Source of the DNA: Beroe forskalii
Taxonomy: Eukaryota; Ctenophora; Nuda; Beroida; Beroidae
Direction of reading: 5' to 3'
DNA length: 64,000 bases
NCBI GenBank assembly: GCA_011033025.1
Contig: WFMF01000012.1
Location: forward strand, 1,084,953 to 1,148,952
This document shows, in pieces, positions 1 to 12,289 of the stretch; within the stretch, counting starts at the first letter, position 1, and every line of letters starts with the position of its first letter. The notes below the pieces were generated by a model, which was not told the origin of the DNA, ran no database searches, and was given only the letters and a program-made list of their open reading frames with translations. A program made the position numbers and the translations under genes.

Positions 1-220
1 TAATGCTGTTTTTATTTCCCTGCTCACAATTTTTGATCTTATTGGAATTTTTTGATACCTATGTTGTAAAAAGTACCCAATCAATTTGAACTATATAACA
101 TGAAATTTACAAAAGAGATGCTGTGTAGCAGGGCAAGTGAGATGTATATTAAGATAAAGGCAACTGCTATACTAGACTGCTGCTACTATTTTGATCCTAG
201 CATACTCCTATTATACTCAC

Positions 221-441
221 ACATCTGTTGGGGGAGTTTCACCAAGGCTGTCAAAATCTCTCTTTCCAAGAGATACAGGTGTCTTTCTTGAACTATGAGG
301 ATGTGCTAGAGCTGGGGTTGATTGATTCTCAGGAGTCTTACCCAAGCTATCAAAGTCTTTGTTATCTTGAGTAGTACTTTTCAAAGGAGTGATGAAACGT
401 TTTGACTTCCGAAGCACAGTAGGAGTTTTGAAATTTGACAT
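221..441 (-). CDS. Probable first coding exon of an unrecognised gene
   Basis: An ATG at 441 opens a frame of about 73 codons that ends at a good donor (GTGAGT, read leftward from position 220). The peptide is basic and rich in Ser, Thr and Pro. It begins MSNFKTPTVLRKSKRF and contains two similar DFDSLG[KE]TP segments, a pattern of disordered nuclear or cell-cycle phosphoproteins with repeated S/T-P sites. The frame runs only a few codons past the donor before a stop, which favours an exon over a complete small gene. The rest of the gene would lie to the left of the window. I do not recognise a family, and a chance ORF remains possible. Confidence 0.4.
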
Positions 442-1130
442 CTGAATTCTAATTAATTAGATGAAAAAGAATGCTAAATTAGCTGGACTTTTAAAGAAAA
501 ATACATTGAATACCACGTGATAACTTCCAGTAGGCAATCAATGATTCATTTAGCTGGATCTAGTTAATCTATTCAGTATGTTGAGGATATTCTCTAATCA
601 CAGATATGACTTATTGCAGTTAATAGGTACATAAAAAGTCACAACATAAATTGTATACCCTCTATAATAATATAATATAATATAATGGTTTTACAATGAT
701 GTAACACAAATGGGTCTGCAAAATTAGAAACTAATAAACTTCATCATTCAATATCCAAGGTGTCCAAATAAGAAAAGTTCTGCAAGTAATTCACTTCATC
801 CCTGCACTGAAGTGTCGTACCTTCACAAGGTACCCATGATCAAAATTTCAATTCACAATTGAAATAGTTGAAAAACAATAGGTAAAATTTACTTTATCTA
901 CCCTATCCAACACCTCAAAACTGTCCATCCTAGTGAATCTTACACAGTAGCCACTTAGAATCAACTCCTCACCTTGCTTAACATATAACTATTGGCTTGA
1001 CTTAGTCTTACATTCTCTGTTTCGGTTCGCACAATAGCCCCAGCAAGTGTGATTCCTATGCCCCAGACTTTGTAATAATTGGCTACATGTAAGATTACAC
1101 TATGGGATAATTGTTGACCATTATACATAA
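442..1130. other. Non-coding stretch, no gene seen
   Basis: AT-rich sequence with a short ATAAT microsatellite near 665-690. No coding frame, RNA gene or clear transposon end was seen. It could be the 5' flank and promoter of the minus-strand exon at 221-441, but no specific promoter motif can be supported. Confidence 0.4.
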
Positions 1131-1158
1131 TAGTGGTATCTCTCCCATATAAACGGCT

Positions 1159-1321
1159 CTGAGTGACGTCACAGATCTAAACGTCAATTTTTCTGTATCC
1201 TAAACCTAACCATAACCCTAACCTTAATCCTAACCCTAACAAATCTTGACCCTAATCCTGACCCTAACCCTAGTCCTTAAAGCGCTAGGTGTGCTTAATT
1301 ATATTTTTCTGAGTGACGTCA
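1159..1321. repeat. Telomere-like tract between 13-14-bp direct repeats
   Basis: Positions 1,198-1,275 are an imperfect (CCCTAA)n array with variants such as CCATAA, CCTTAA and CCTGAC, which resembles the metazoan telomere repeat TTAGGG read on the opposite strand. The block is bracketed by two copies of TCTGAGTGACGTCA, at 1,158-1,171 and 1,308-1,321. Each copy contains the palindromic CRE core TGACGTCA. The bracketing looks like a target-site duplication around about 137 bp of inserted DNA. Chance recurrence of a CRE-containing motif is the alternative. Confidence 0.55.
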
Positions 1322-1418
1322 TTGTCATAGATAATGAAGGCTCCCTTGAAAGTATTGTTTTTGTGGCACAACTGTGCAATTAATTAAGTTGATGTGCCAC
1401 TATAATTAATAAGTTTAA

Positions 1419-1442
1419 ATTATTATTATTATTATTATTATT
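1419..1442. repeat. (ATT)n microsatellite
   Basis: Eight consecutive ATT units in intergenic DNA. No coding or regulatory meaning is apparent. Confidence 0.9.
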
Positions 1443-2140
1443 TATACGGGAGACCTACCATAATAGTCTATAAACCTTGCCCAGAAAAACCATATTAACC
1501 ACCTTAAGGCAACAATTAATTAATTATTCCATCCCATATTTGCTCTGATATTGAATTATTCAATGTTTTTGTTAAATGGCATGAAATTTCAATTTTTGTT
1601 TAAAAAAAATGTTACCAATTACCTGTATGTGTGCACATGGATCGATCGAAAGACCCGTCGAAAGAACGCACAAATTACAGTGCGCGCAAAGTTTCAATTT
1701 ACTTTTAATTGAATTTTTGCTGAAATTTTCACATTCTTTGGATGGATCTTTTGATCAACGCACGTGCACACATGTGTTACTCAGAAATTGAATTCCTTAA
1801 TAAAAACTCATCAACATTGCAGCTTATGACTTAATTACCACTGGGCTGAATATTCACCATACTGCATCATATTAGTTTAGTTTAGTTTAATATTTTGTGA
1901 TACAACAACACAATTGGATACAATTCCTCACCATACTTATTCACTCATCATGTACCCTAACATGAACAAGGTTCATGAAATACAACTATAAGTTAAAAAC
2001 ATAAGCATTAAAATAAAAATTTAAAAATTTAAAAAAATGTACCACAAGCAGGTACCAATCATAAATAACATCGAGGTGGCGACACCTGCCTAAGGCAGGC
2101 TCATTACTTCATAATACAAGGTTGGTAATAAGTCGGCACC
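1443..2140. other. Non-coding stretch, no gene seen
   Basis: AT-rich DNA. A 60-codon frame around 1,609-1,791 has no recognisable similarity and no splice context, so I treat it as chance. Confidence 0.4.
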
Positions 2141-2143
2141 CCC

Positions 2144-2270
2144 TATGTCGTAGGATGTTACCCTACCCTCGCGCGCGCGGCGCAACGTTCCACATTTGGA
2201 CGTCACTTTGCGCCTTCCGCGACAACAAGTCAGAAGAAAGGGACGGACATCGCCCGTCGACCCCTATGCA
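2144..2270 (+). repeat. Dispersed repeat, copy 1 (partner at 52,607)
   Basis: A GC-rich segment beginning TCGTAGGATGTTACCCTACC and including GTTCCACATTTGGACGTCAC recurs near 52,609-52,710 with a few substitutions and a short internal deletion. Both copies end in an AGAAAGGGA-GGACAT stretch followed by CATCGACCC or CGTCGACCC. It is therefore a moderately diverged interspersed repeat of at least 60-100 bp, of unknown class. Confidence 0.7.
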
Positions 2271-2314
2271 GCCAAAACCACAAAAGTTGACAACAAATCA
2301 TTTGGCATTGCACC

Positions 2315-2533
2315 AATAGCAGAATAGGAAATTTTGTGGCAGAATGCACGCTTTAATGCCCTGTGCGCGTGTTCAGGGCCCTAACGGGTGCAATGCACCT
2401 AACCAGGGCCCTGATTACGCGCACGGAGTGGGCGGCGCGGCATGGCAAGCGCCCCTGGTTAGGGGAACATTTGGCACAGTATTCATACAGGTGAAAGCGT
2501 GCATTCTGCCACAAAATTTCCTATTCTGCTATT
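2315..2533. mobile_element. MITE-like element with 40-bp terminal inverted repeats
   Basis: The first 40 bp (2,315-2,354, starting AATAGCAGAATAGGAAATTT) are the exact reverse complement of 2,494-2,533. The 140-bp interior is GC-rich and contains smaller palindromic pieces such as CAGGGCCCT and CTAACCAGG/CCTGGTTAG. No transposase and no clear target duplication were found, so the superfamily is unassigned. It is probably a short non-autonomous DNA transposon. Confidence 0.75.
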
Positions 2534-3064
2534 AAAAAGTCATTCCCTAACCAGGGGCGTCTAAAGCCGGCGCGTACACGCCATTTAGGTCCGCGCGCTA
2601 CGTCAAGTTTTGGTAGCGTTAGGCTCAAATAATTAGACGATCCGTCCATCAACATTCCAATGCGCGGCGCGCAATGGCGCGCAGCACATTCAAAATCAGT
2701 GATTCAGACTTTTTGTTCTTAACAAATGCAATTGCAGAACAAGGGTGGGAACGTGAACGAATACTTACCCTATTTTCCCTTATTCAACCGCATGGCCTTA
2801 TGCCCTTAAGGTCAACACTCAACGACAGAACGGCGTAAAAATCCTATTACTATCGTGGTCAAGACAGTAACAAAAAAGAAACGCAGCAAGAGATCAGATC
2901 AATCAAGGCTAAAATTGGTGACTTTCGAGGCCGATACTAGGCCTCTATACTTTAAATTGGCATGGCCACAAATAACCGGTAGAAAGACGTTGTAGGCAGC
3001 CAAAGCACACTATTCATTGAGAGCCTTTTTACTAGTCATTCATGGCCGCTATGAGGGTCATATA

Positions 3065-3632
3065 ATTTGGAGAACGAGGTCGTTCAGATATAACACTCAC
3101 GTATACGACTGTCGCCTATTGTTGGCTTAGTGAAAAGACCGATAATGGTATCCCGTGGTCGGTGTAAGCTTTGTTTTTAGCCACTGTGCGGCTGTTTTAC
3201 GACAATTATACCGATAAAAGGCCGTCTTATATATAACAGAACGGTACAACTTATATAAGTTGTACGGTCATATTTAGAATATGTGTCTTATGCAATGGCA
3301 AATGACCGTAAGCGTACAACTTAACCGAATATGAGCCTCATATCGGCCATTATAACCAGTATATATGGGCTTTAAAACACCCGGTATCCCGTGGCCCTGG
3401 TCGCGGTCGGTGTACGCTTTATTTTAGCTCGCTGTGCGGCTGTTTTGCGGCAATTATTATACCGTTCTGTTATATATACAAGACGGCCTTTTATCGGTAT
3501 AATTGTCGTAAAACAGCCGCACAGCGGCCAAAAATAAATCCATTATCGGTCTTATCACTAAAGCTAATAATAGGCGACAGTCGTATACGTGAGTGTTGTA
3601 TCTGAACGACCTCGTTCTCCCAAATTGGGCAG
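3065..3632. repeat. Foldback (inverted repeat) with a third direct copy in the loop
   Basis: Sequence 3,065-3,245 recurs as a near-exact reverse complement at 3,462-3,632. A landmark is ACGAGGTCGTTCAGATA at about 3,075 and its complement near 3,600. A 20-25-bp insertion distinguishes the left arm. Within the loop (about 3,385-3,460) part of the left arm (ATCCCGTGG...GTCGGTGTA...CTGTGCGGCTGTTTT) appears again in direct orientation. The short minus-strand frame here is a by-product of the repeat. Confidence 0.8.
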
Positions 3633-5030
3633 TGGGCACGATGTCTCGTTAATTAAGCATCAAACCAATCGCAGAGTATAATGAAATTAAAACTGAAAGT
3701 CACGAACGGAAAGCTTATAAGAAAAGAAAAAACTTCTGCAGTTACAGCAAATGCAAATGAAAAAGCTTCTAGAAGAATCTGAGCAACTGCAAAACAAAAT
3801 GGCGGAATCAAAGAATTCGTACGCGATGCAGCTTATTTCGCGTTCGCAAAGTTATTTTGTCCAATAAGCCGCGCGTGGCATGGCGCATTTAAAAATCGTT
3901 ATTTTCACAACTCAAAATTTTGAGGAGAATAATTTATCTTAATGATGGTGTAAATTATTTATTGATTTCAAAACCTTTTTAATTGCATTCTGCCTTATTT
4001 ATGTGTTTCTTTCAATTCCATATTATTAGCGGCATGCATATGGTGCAATTTGCGCCGCGCGCAGTGTCGCAGTGACCATCAACTTGCGATCATCGCATCA
4101 TACCGGCATGAATTTGTGGTTTTTAATCCAAAATGGCCATATATTTGGCTATTTCATTCCAATCCATACAATTAAACCAAATAAACATACAAGAGTCCAG
4201 TAAAATCATGAGTGGTCGCACTGAATTGAATGTTTGAACTTAGCGCATATGTAACGTAACCGTGGTTGCGACTCTTTTGGCGCATGATTAAAAAATCATA
4301 TCGCAGATCACATGAATTGCATTTTGATTGAATCTAAGAAGTAATAAATAAAATTAAGATTAAAAATGATCTTTTTGAGGATATTTCATACATAATTTTA
4401 TGTGTGAAACTCATTTTTAGAAAAATTCATGTCTGGTAAAAAGCCGCGCATATAAGGAAGAGTGCAATGAAAATTTGCCTTCGCAAGCATTTTTCTCCAC
4501 TCTCGTTACCTGCTTCAGTTGTCATGTACAGGCTGAAGGCGAGAGGAGCTTTCAAATTTCATGTGTCAAGCCATCTTTCTTTATCTTTCTTTTAACCGTT
4601 TTAAGTATAAAGTTGGCACGATTATGTAGACTTGAGGATTCTGTTTATGCTGTACACTGCGGGTACTGTTTAAACTGTTAATATTTCATTTCACCGCGAA
4701 CTTTTTCGTAGATTTGTTTTAAAATTGTGATAATTTGTGAACTAAGATTCGCAGCTCAAATCTAAATTATTCGCCATTTCCAGAATTATTACCAAATTCT
4801 TGACTTATAATTGCAATATCTCTCAGGTATGTAGCGATTGTATTATTATTCGCTCGATATCACCCGGAATACCGAATAATAATCATAGGGTAGTCTATTA
4901 CATTAACCTATTACATTTTCTGTTGACCAGTTTAGCAAAGTTTTGATATAGTACTTAGTGCTTGCAAGAAGGAGCATGTAGATTTATTAATTAATTATTG
5001 GTCTTTGTTTATGATGCGTTATTGATCAGG
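3633..5030. other. Non-coding stretch, no gene seen
   Basis: Mostly AT-rich DNA. A 68-codon frame near 4,475-4,681 has a hydrophobic middle but no family resemblance and no splice context. I see no supported feature. Confidence 0.35.
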
Positions 5031-5284
5031 TATGGCACAGCTGATACACGATTTGGATCAAAGATTGGTGAACGATGCTCCGAACCTCTGTGGAACGTGT
5101 TTGAAGACTTGACTATGGCAGATTTCTTTTCAAGGTTTGAGAATCTGCAATTTCACATCACCTTTCCCCAGCAGTCACTACCTACTCTACAGAAGCCTTT
5201 CTTTATTTGCGTGCAATGCATGTCCATAGCATTTGGATTGGTGATGCATTAAATTAGCATATGCACCTACTGATAATCGAATAT

Positions 5285-6775
5285 TTAAACTTTTTCAAGG
5301 TAATTGGGGATTCTGAGGAAATGAGGAGAAAAAAGTTTGAACGGAGGCAGTGGCCAATTCATACTGTTTACAAGTCGGCTGTGCCCTAGACAAGTCGACT
5401 GCCATGGACACGACAAGTCTGCTCTACTTTACACTGTACAGTGCCGATGAGGTGAGTTTGCGATTGAATACTCCGACAATATTCCATTCAGAAAATCATA
5501 AATTTTGATAAGATTTACCAAATTCAAAAAAAGTATCAGTAATAGCTGTATTACATATGCCATACTTTTCCGGCCGACATAGCAATAATTTCTTTCGGCC
5601 ATTGGCCATTGATTTGTTGATATAATGCTTTTGTGCAATTTGATACTCATTTTTCCTCTCTGTAAGGCACGCAAGGAGGTCCGTAACCTCCTACATGGAC
5701 AGAATTTCAGAACACAGACTCTCCAATAAAGGTAAAGCAACCAAGCAAAAAGTTAGCCGCGGAATAGGAATTATTTAATTTCTGGCAAGCCCGTTGGGCC
5801 TGCTAGATAATACAGAACCGAATAATAATCTCACAAAACAGTTTAGGAAGGATAAAAAGTAACAACAATTCGTTGGTTACATTTACTAATGATGGACCGG
5901 TCAAGTTCTGATTATTATAATTTGGGATTGTACGATGAAGTTAAATCCGAAAATTAAAACCGAGTATCGTACTCATACTGAACGTTGAATTAAGCATTGA
6001 TTCATTCCAAATTCGCAATGTACTATGCCCAATCTTAAATTGCTCTTAATTCACATTTTCCGTTAAAAATTTCATCAACTCAAGAGGTAGGTAGGTAACT
6101 CAGCATTGATTTAAATCGACCGACGTCTGTCACAGATTTATGAAATAACCTCCACGGTGCCAGCCATACCCGTTCTCTATCTTCATATCTTGAATTTCAA
6201 ATGAAATACAGTGAACACGTGGTATTTTCAAACACTACAACCAGCAGTCAACAACGTATCAGAAAGCACTCGCATAGAACTGATCATAATCTGCATCGCA
6301 GAATACCTGTATCCTAAGCAACGGCGCAACATAGCCCGGCTTAGTCTTCGTTTCTCTTGATATTTTCTTGGCAAGCTCAAATTTAATTGTGAACGGAACC
6401 ACAAAAAATTATTCACGTGTCAATTTACTTTATATTAAAAATGGTATGTCAGTTGGTCACTGAACAACAACATGGTGACTGGTGCTGATCTATCCAAGTT
6501 TCTGTAGAATAAGGCCCCAAAAAATATTGCACGTATCAACGTGCCCAATATTCGAAAGAAATAATTAGTTTGGTTCATTGAATAGGGGCTTTGAAAGTTC
6601 GTCTCATGCATCTTTTCGACCCGATAGTGGGGAATATAATGTAATACTGTAATAGTGTCAGAACACGTCGTGCTACTACAAGACCTCCAGACAGTCACCC
6701 CGGCGCAGGGACTCCTGGCCCAGTTGATCCTAGTCGCCAATCGCCATGGTGAAGAAGACGTTTATGAGGGACACA
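5285..6775 (+). other. Possible unassigned exons, weak
   Basis: Several short plus-strand open segments carry plausible splice signals. One near 5,401-5,454 ends at GATGAG|gtgagt and reads KSTAMDTTSLLYFTLYSADE. One near 6,240-6,357 reads RIELIIICIAEYLYPKQRRN before a stop. One near 6,658-6,774 reads LLQDLQTVTPAQGLLAQLIL and ends in a stop. The peptides look helical and protein-like, but their phases do not join cleanly and I recognise no family. They may be a decayed or mis-read gene, or chance. Confidence 0.15.
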
Positions 6776-7399
6776 ATTCGACGTAATGGTGCAACATACT
6801 AGTGTCTATAGTGAGAGGTGTTCTAGTGTCACGAATGTGTCAAACATCTTGAAATGGACTGTTTTTTTTTGCTCGTGCTGAGGTGCACTTGTGCTTGAGA
6901 GACGAAGTGTGAATGAATAACTTGTGCCAGAGAACGTTGTCTGAAGTACTGGTGCATTCACATTATCTAATTGCACTTACTCTCCCTTTAATAATTATAT
7001 TTAAAATTCAAATCTTTTGTGTTATCTTTATTTTATCCAGATTCCAGTTTTACCTGTTGCGTAGAACGCCCTGCTGCTCTAGTTGACATATGAAGCTACC
7101 CCCTTTCTGAACGGAGTTCGCAAGGTTTGTTCTTATAAAACAAGTTTAAGTTTTACCTATTTTAATCTATAAACCGAAGTACAGAAGTGCTGTGATTTGA
7201 TCCGTCCATATCTCCGTGTTATAAATGGCAAACATTTTCATTTCTCTTTTGTGATGTCATTTTTAAACATTTGAAAGTACTGAACTTTAGAAATATGAAA
7301 ATTGAAAGTAGTTAAGTATGAAGTTTAGTCAATAGTCATTTATAATAGCAATTGAAAGGTTTATCTTGTTTTTTCACAGATCGTTGTTGTTGGTACCGG

Positions 7400-8345
7400 G
7401 CCTGCACTCTGTTCGAAGTTACATTGCTGCAGGATGCCCTCAGCCCTACAAGCTACTGGTATCCATGACACCACTCTGCTCGGTGTCCCACTTCTGGTGT
7501 CCGATGTCCAACCAGATACTGATGTCCTGACACCACTCTGCTCGGTGTCCCACTTCTGGTGTCCGATGTCCAACCAGATACTGATGTCCTGACACCACTC
7601 TGCTCGGTGTCCCACTTCTGGTGTCCGATGTCCAACCAGATACTGATGTCCTGACACCACTCTGCTCGGTGTCACACTTCTGGTGTCCGATGTCCAACCA
7701 GATACTGATGTCCTGACACCACTCTGCTCGGTGTCACACTTCTGGTGTCCGATGTCCAACCAGATACTGATGTCCTGACACCACTCTGCTCGGTGTCACA
7801 CTTCTGGTGTCCGATGTCAACCAGATACTGGTGTCCTGACACCACTCTGCTCGGTGTCACACTTCTGGTGTCCGATGTCCAACCAGATACTGATGTCCTG
7901 ACACCACTCTGCTCGGTGTCACACTTCTGATGTCCGATGTCCAACCAGATACTGATGTCCTGACACCACTCTGCTCGGTGTCACACTTCTGGAGTCCGAT
8001 GTCCAACCAGATACTGATGTCCTGACACCACTCTGCTCGGTGTCACACTTCTGGTGTCCGATGTCCAACCAGATACTGATGTCCTGACACCACTCTGCTC
8101 GGTGTCACACTTCCGATGTCCAACCAGATACTGATGTCCTGACACCATTCTGTTCGGTGTCATATTGCTGCTAGATGCCCTCAGCCCTACAAGCAACTGG
8201 TATCCATGACACCACTCTGCTCGGTGTCACACTTCTGATGTCCGATGTCCAACCAGATACTGATGTCCTGACACCATTCTGTTCGGTGTCATATTGCTGC
8301 TAGATGCCCTCAGCCCTACAAGCAACTGGTTTAATCCATGACACC
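7400..8345. repeat. 62-bp minisatellite with higher-order structure
   Basis: About eleven tandem copies of a 62-bp unit (landmark GACACCACTCTGCTCGGTGT at 7,468, 7,530, 7,592, and so on) run to about 8,150. A different segment, containing ATGCCCTCAGCCCTACAAGC, occurs at the left edge (about 7,433), near 8,175 and near 8,304. The array therefore also has a larger duplicated unit. Because 62 is not a multiple of three, the long frames on both strands are artefacts of periodicity, not genes. Confidence 0.9.
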
Positions 8346-8690
8346 ACTCTGCTCATTGGATCCATCATGTCCAATGGATATGCCCAATGGACGTCCATTA
8401 GACATCTGACTGATTTAGGCGAAAGATAGCCGTTTCGATGAGTCTAAATTTTGTCCAATATTTTTGCCAATTTGGACAAAACGTCGACATGTATCCTGCG
8501 CCATAAAACGGTCTGTAGGTATCGATGAAATTATCACTCTACTTAATAAGCGACTAAGTTGTGTTTTTGAGTGTTTCTCGGTGAATGGTTACCGATTTGA
8601 TATGCCAAATTTTTAAGGAATTCTAGTTTTGGCGAGTCAGTCTTTCGCCGATTTTGGAACAAAAATGGAACAAAATCGGAACAAATATGT

Positions 8691-9440
8691 AACAATTGTA
8701 AGCATATGTTTGCGGCCAGAGTTTGGTTTGGTTTGACTTTCTAATCATGTAAATGTGTTGTAGATACATTGAATCGATAGTTCTGATAAATTTTAGGGTC
8801 AGCCAGCCGTCATGGCCCCCGCCAGATAGCCGCCAAAGCCACCTATTTTCGTACGCATATATGCCGATTTTTCGAGTTGTTTTGACCAGTCCAAATGGGT
8901 CATAGGTACTCAAATTGTTGCTACACACATGTTCTAGAGAGTGTGTCTGATGATATTTCATCCGTACATCACGTTGGAAACATTTGAGGAAGTGGAACAT
9001 AGTTTCTGGAAAAAGTGGAACAAATGTGTAACAATTGTAAGCATATACGCGTATGCGTGTGACAATTGTAAGCATGTGTTTGCGGCCAGAGTTTGGTTTG
9101 GTTTGACTTTCTAATCATGTAAATGTGTTGTAGATACATTGAATCGATAGTTCTGATAAATTTTTTAGGGTCAGCCAGCCGTCATGGCGCCGCCAGATAA
9201 CCGCCAAAAGCCACCTATTTTCGTACGCATATATGCCGATTTTTTCGAGCTGTTTTGACCGGTCCAAATGGGTCACAGGTACTCAAATTGTTGCTACAGA
9301 TGTTCTAGAGAGTGTATCTGATGATATTTCATCCGTACGTCACGTTGGAAACGTTTGAGGAAGTGGAACATAGTTTCTGGAAAAGTGGAACAAATGTGTA
9401 ACAATTGTAAGCATATACACGTATGCGTGTAACAACTGTA
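8691..9440. repeat. 370-bp tandem duplication
   Basis: A landmark close to AACAATTGTAAGCATATG followed by TTTGCGGCCAGAG occurs at about 8,691, 9,061 and 9,431, giving two full units and the start of a third. The copies differ by scattered substitutions and small indels. Frames inside (for example 8,623-9,075 minus) follow the duplication and show no protein family. Confidence 0.85.
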
Positions 9441-9639
9441 AGCATATGTTTGCGGCCAGAGTTTTACTAGAGTAGCAGAGAGGTGTTGAGTATGCACTTC
9501 ATTGTCCACGGAATTTCTCGATGGAGGGTCTTTTGTTATTCAATTCTGAGCAAGAATCATCTAGGTACGCAATTCAAAAACGCATTACGAACCCTGTGGG
9601 GCCTATTTTCTAATCGCCCTCAGGCGCATAGGCTGAAAA

Positions 9640-10210
9640 TTCATATCTCGGTCCAGGAAGGTCGTAGAGACTTCATCTTGGGCTTAAACGAATCGCAATT
9701 GCCATGTTCCTATACAATTGTTCATGAAGATATGCCCTAAAATGCACTGGAAAAAAGTTTTGGGCCAAAAACTGCCCTTCACCATAAGCGAGCCATTCAT
9801 CAGCAAAATTTTCATATCTTGGTCCAAAAAAGTCGTAGAGACTTCATTTTGGGCTCAAAAGAATCGCAATGGCCACCTTTCTATACAACTTTTCATAAAG
9901 ATATGTTCTAAAATGCTCATAAAAAAGTTTTCGGCAAGAAACTGATTTTTTTTCACCATACGCGAGCTATTTATGATCAAGGGAAGCTTCATATCTCGGT
10001 CCAGGAAAGTTGTAGAGACTTCGTCTGGGGTTCAAACGAATCTGAATGACCACATTTTTATGCAATTTTTCATGAACATTTGTCCTTAAATGCACAGGAA
10101 AAAGTTTTTGGGCCAAAAACTGTTTTTCGCCATATATGAGCCAATTATTACCAGTGGAAGTTACATATCTCGGCACAAGAAAGCCCCGGAAGCTTCATCT
10201 AGGGCTTGAG
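9640..10210. repeat. About 174-bp satellite, three to four copies
   Basis: The landmark CATATCTCGGTCC and its variants recur at about 9,643, 9,812, 9,989 and 10,163. Each is followed by a GTAGAGACTTC-type segment and a CAATGGCCA or similar segment. Spacing is 169-177 bp, a nucleosome-like satellite period. The copies are well diverged, so the array is old. Confidence 0.8.
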
Positions 10211-10849
10211 CGAAATTTTGCAATGGCCTGGCCATTTTAAAATATATAATAAGACTTATCAATAAATTGCTCTCATCAATTCATACATCTGAATCCCTGT
10301 GAAGAATATATATCCCTGTAAAAGTTATATATTGCTTCAATGACTGTACAAGGGTCTTGGTGAGGTATGATAAATACCAAGGTGCTCCAAATTTAAGGTC
10401 ATTGGAATGGCTTGAATTTATTGAACCAATTATCAATTTTGCAACGTAACAATAGTACATAAATGTGAATTGTGGTGATACTCAAGATGATGTGGAGATG
10501 TGGCGTTCTGAATGCTAAAGAGATCCTGTATTACTACTGTTATGCTCTATTGAAGATCCTTCCTACTAAAGCTGTGAAATTCTCATGAAATAGATAAATG
10601 ACTCATTGCATCCAGGACCAATATTTTCTCTTGGAAATGTGTTTAATTTAAAGTCTTGAATACCCTGAATCTTGAGCTCGTTATTAGTTAACTTGTAAGG
10701 CTGAATGAGGCCTTCATAATCATTTTAACATTCCTCAGGGAAATTTTCCACTCAAATATAGTGCTGTGTTCCCAGGAATTGTAACTGTTTTGCTACATCG
10801 GATTTTCATTCGGTTTTGAATGACAATCGGCCTGTTGATAAATGGAACG

Positions 10850-12285
10850 ACATTTTTTGTTAGGTTTTGTCAGCTACATTAATGCACATTTTGAACTTCT
10901 TAATGAGGTCCATGCCCATCGAAAATTCGCAATCTATGTTATCAGTTGCGATGAAGGTGTGTTGTTCCTCCATTTTCCCTATGACAAGAGGCAAAGTTAT
11001 TTGACCCCTCATGGGTATGATTTTGTTTCCTAGCCCTGTAATGAGCGTTTGCGTTGGTTCAATTCTATAGTTTAAACTTAGAAATAGAATATCGACCAAT
11101 CTAACGGAAATTAAGGAAACAAATGCACCAGTGTCCAATAAGATATTATAGTGGATCTACTGTGGCAATACCCGTTTAAGATAACTTGATTGCTCAATGA
11201 AGTAGGATCTGGTTGCAAACTATTAGGGCTATACAAAAATACAAAATAATATTTTTGTTTTTGGCACGTCTACAGCCACTTTTTAGTATAAATGCTGGTA
11301 GTTATTGAAAGTATTTTCAATTCCACCTTGATCTCTGTAATGAGATGATCGAAAATTGGCGCTCTGTGGGCTGTGCCAACAATTTGAACTGATATGCCCA
11401 ATTTTGTTGCACGTGTGATTTACGAAAATGTCCAGAGGCATTTCTCTGAGAATAATTTCTCCATGTAATTGGAGATTGATGTCTATCAGATCTCAAGTGT
11501 CTACCACTGTTATATGGTGAACTAGATCTCTCTCTAACACGATAGTTAGAACTATGCCCCATGTAATATGGGGTTTCAGACCTATCTCTAGAATGATGAC
11601 GAGGTGAAGAGGGACGGCGGTTATGCTCCTGATCACCAGTAGTGTTTGAATTTTGATTAAAGGATTTCGTAGATTCCTTTAAAATGGGTTTAGTCGATCT
11701 GGGTATGTGTCACTACTTTCAAACCGCTTTTCAACCAGTTCTAGTTGATTAGCATAAATGACTGCATCCTGTAAAGTTATTTAAGCTTTGGCATTCATTT
11801 AACTTCCGTTTGATGTTGACATTTTTGACACCTCGCAAAAATGTCATCAAGCAGTCTTGCTCGGCCATCAAAGGATCAGTGTAGGCAACGCTGGCCTTTT
11901 CGCTTAGTTTATAAGCGAAGTCAGAAATAGAGTCTTGCTCTAGTTGTAGGCAATCTCTAACTTCATTGACTAACTGAATGACTTGCTCGCCATAAATAGC
12001 CTAAGTTTCATGGCATAAGTTTCATCATCTACGTTTTGTAGAAACTACAGGTACAAATTCGGGTGAGTCTGGTTGGTGAGTAACACATGCTCTTGGAATT
12101 TGTCGCAGTATCGAGTGAAACTGTCACTTTTTTCAAATTTTGGATATTTTGGGTTTGCCAACCTCAAGTTATTGAGGCCTTCAATCAAGCTACTGTTATG
12201 TGCTGTTGAAGCTGGTTGAGGAGAGATCAAGTCTAAGATCTCCTTTTTGATTTCATCACTGGCTTCGCCAGCAGAATCCAAATAG
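10850..12285 (-). mobile_element. Fossil LTR-retroelement fragment (gag and protease region)
   Basis: On the minus strand three segments occur in the order expected for an LTR retrotransposon. A gag-like N-terminal piece lies at about 12,280-12,045. A basic, nucleocapsid-like region with a CCHC-type remnant lies at about 11,560-11,320. A retropepsin-like segment lies at about 11,138-10,860, with the DTGA active-site signature and a downstream hydrophobic-Gly motif. Reverse transcriptase and integrase are absent and clear paired LTRs were not identified. The copy is broken in several places and looks old. A Gypsy-like or BEL-like origin is likely, but I cannot choose between them. Confidence 0.7.
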
Positions 12286-12289
12286 GTTT

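Noticed and set aside
7361-8196. Several overlapping frames with WTSDTRS and GHRTPEV repeats
   Set aside because: 62-bp minisatellite read through three frames in turn, not a gene.
7400-8345. CRISPR-like regular repeats
   Set aside because: Repeats are contiguous with no unique spacers, and the window is animal DNA.
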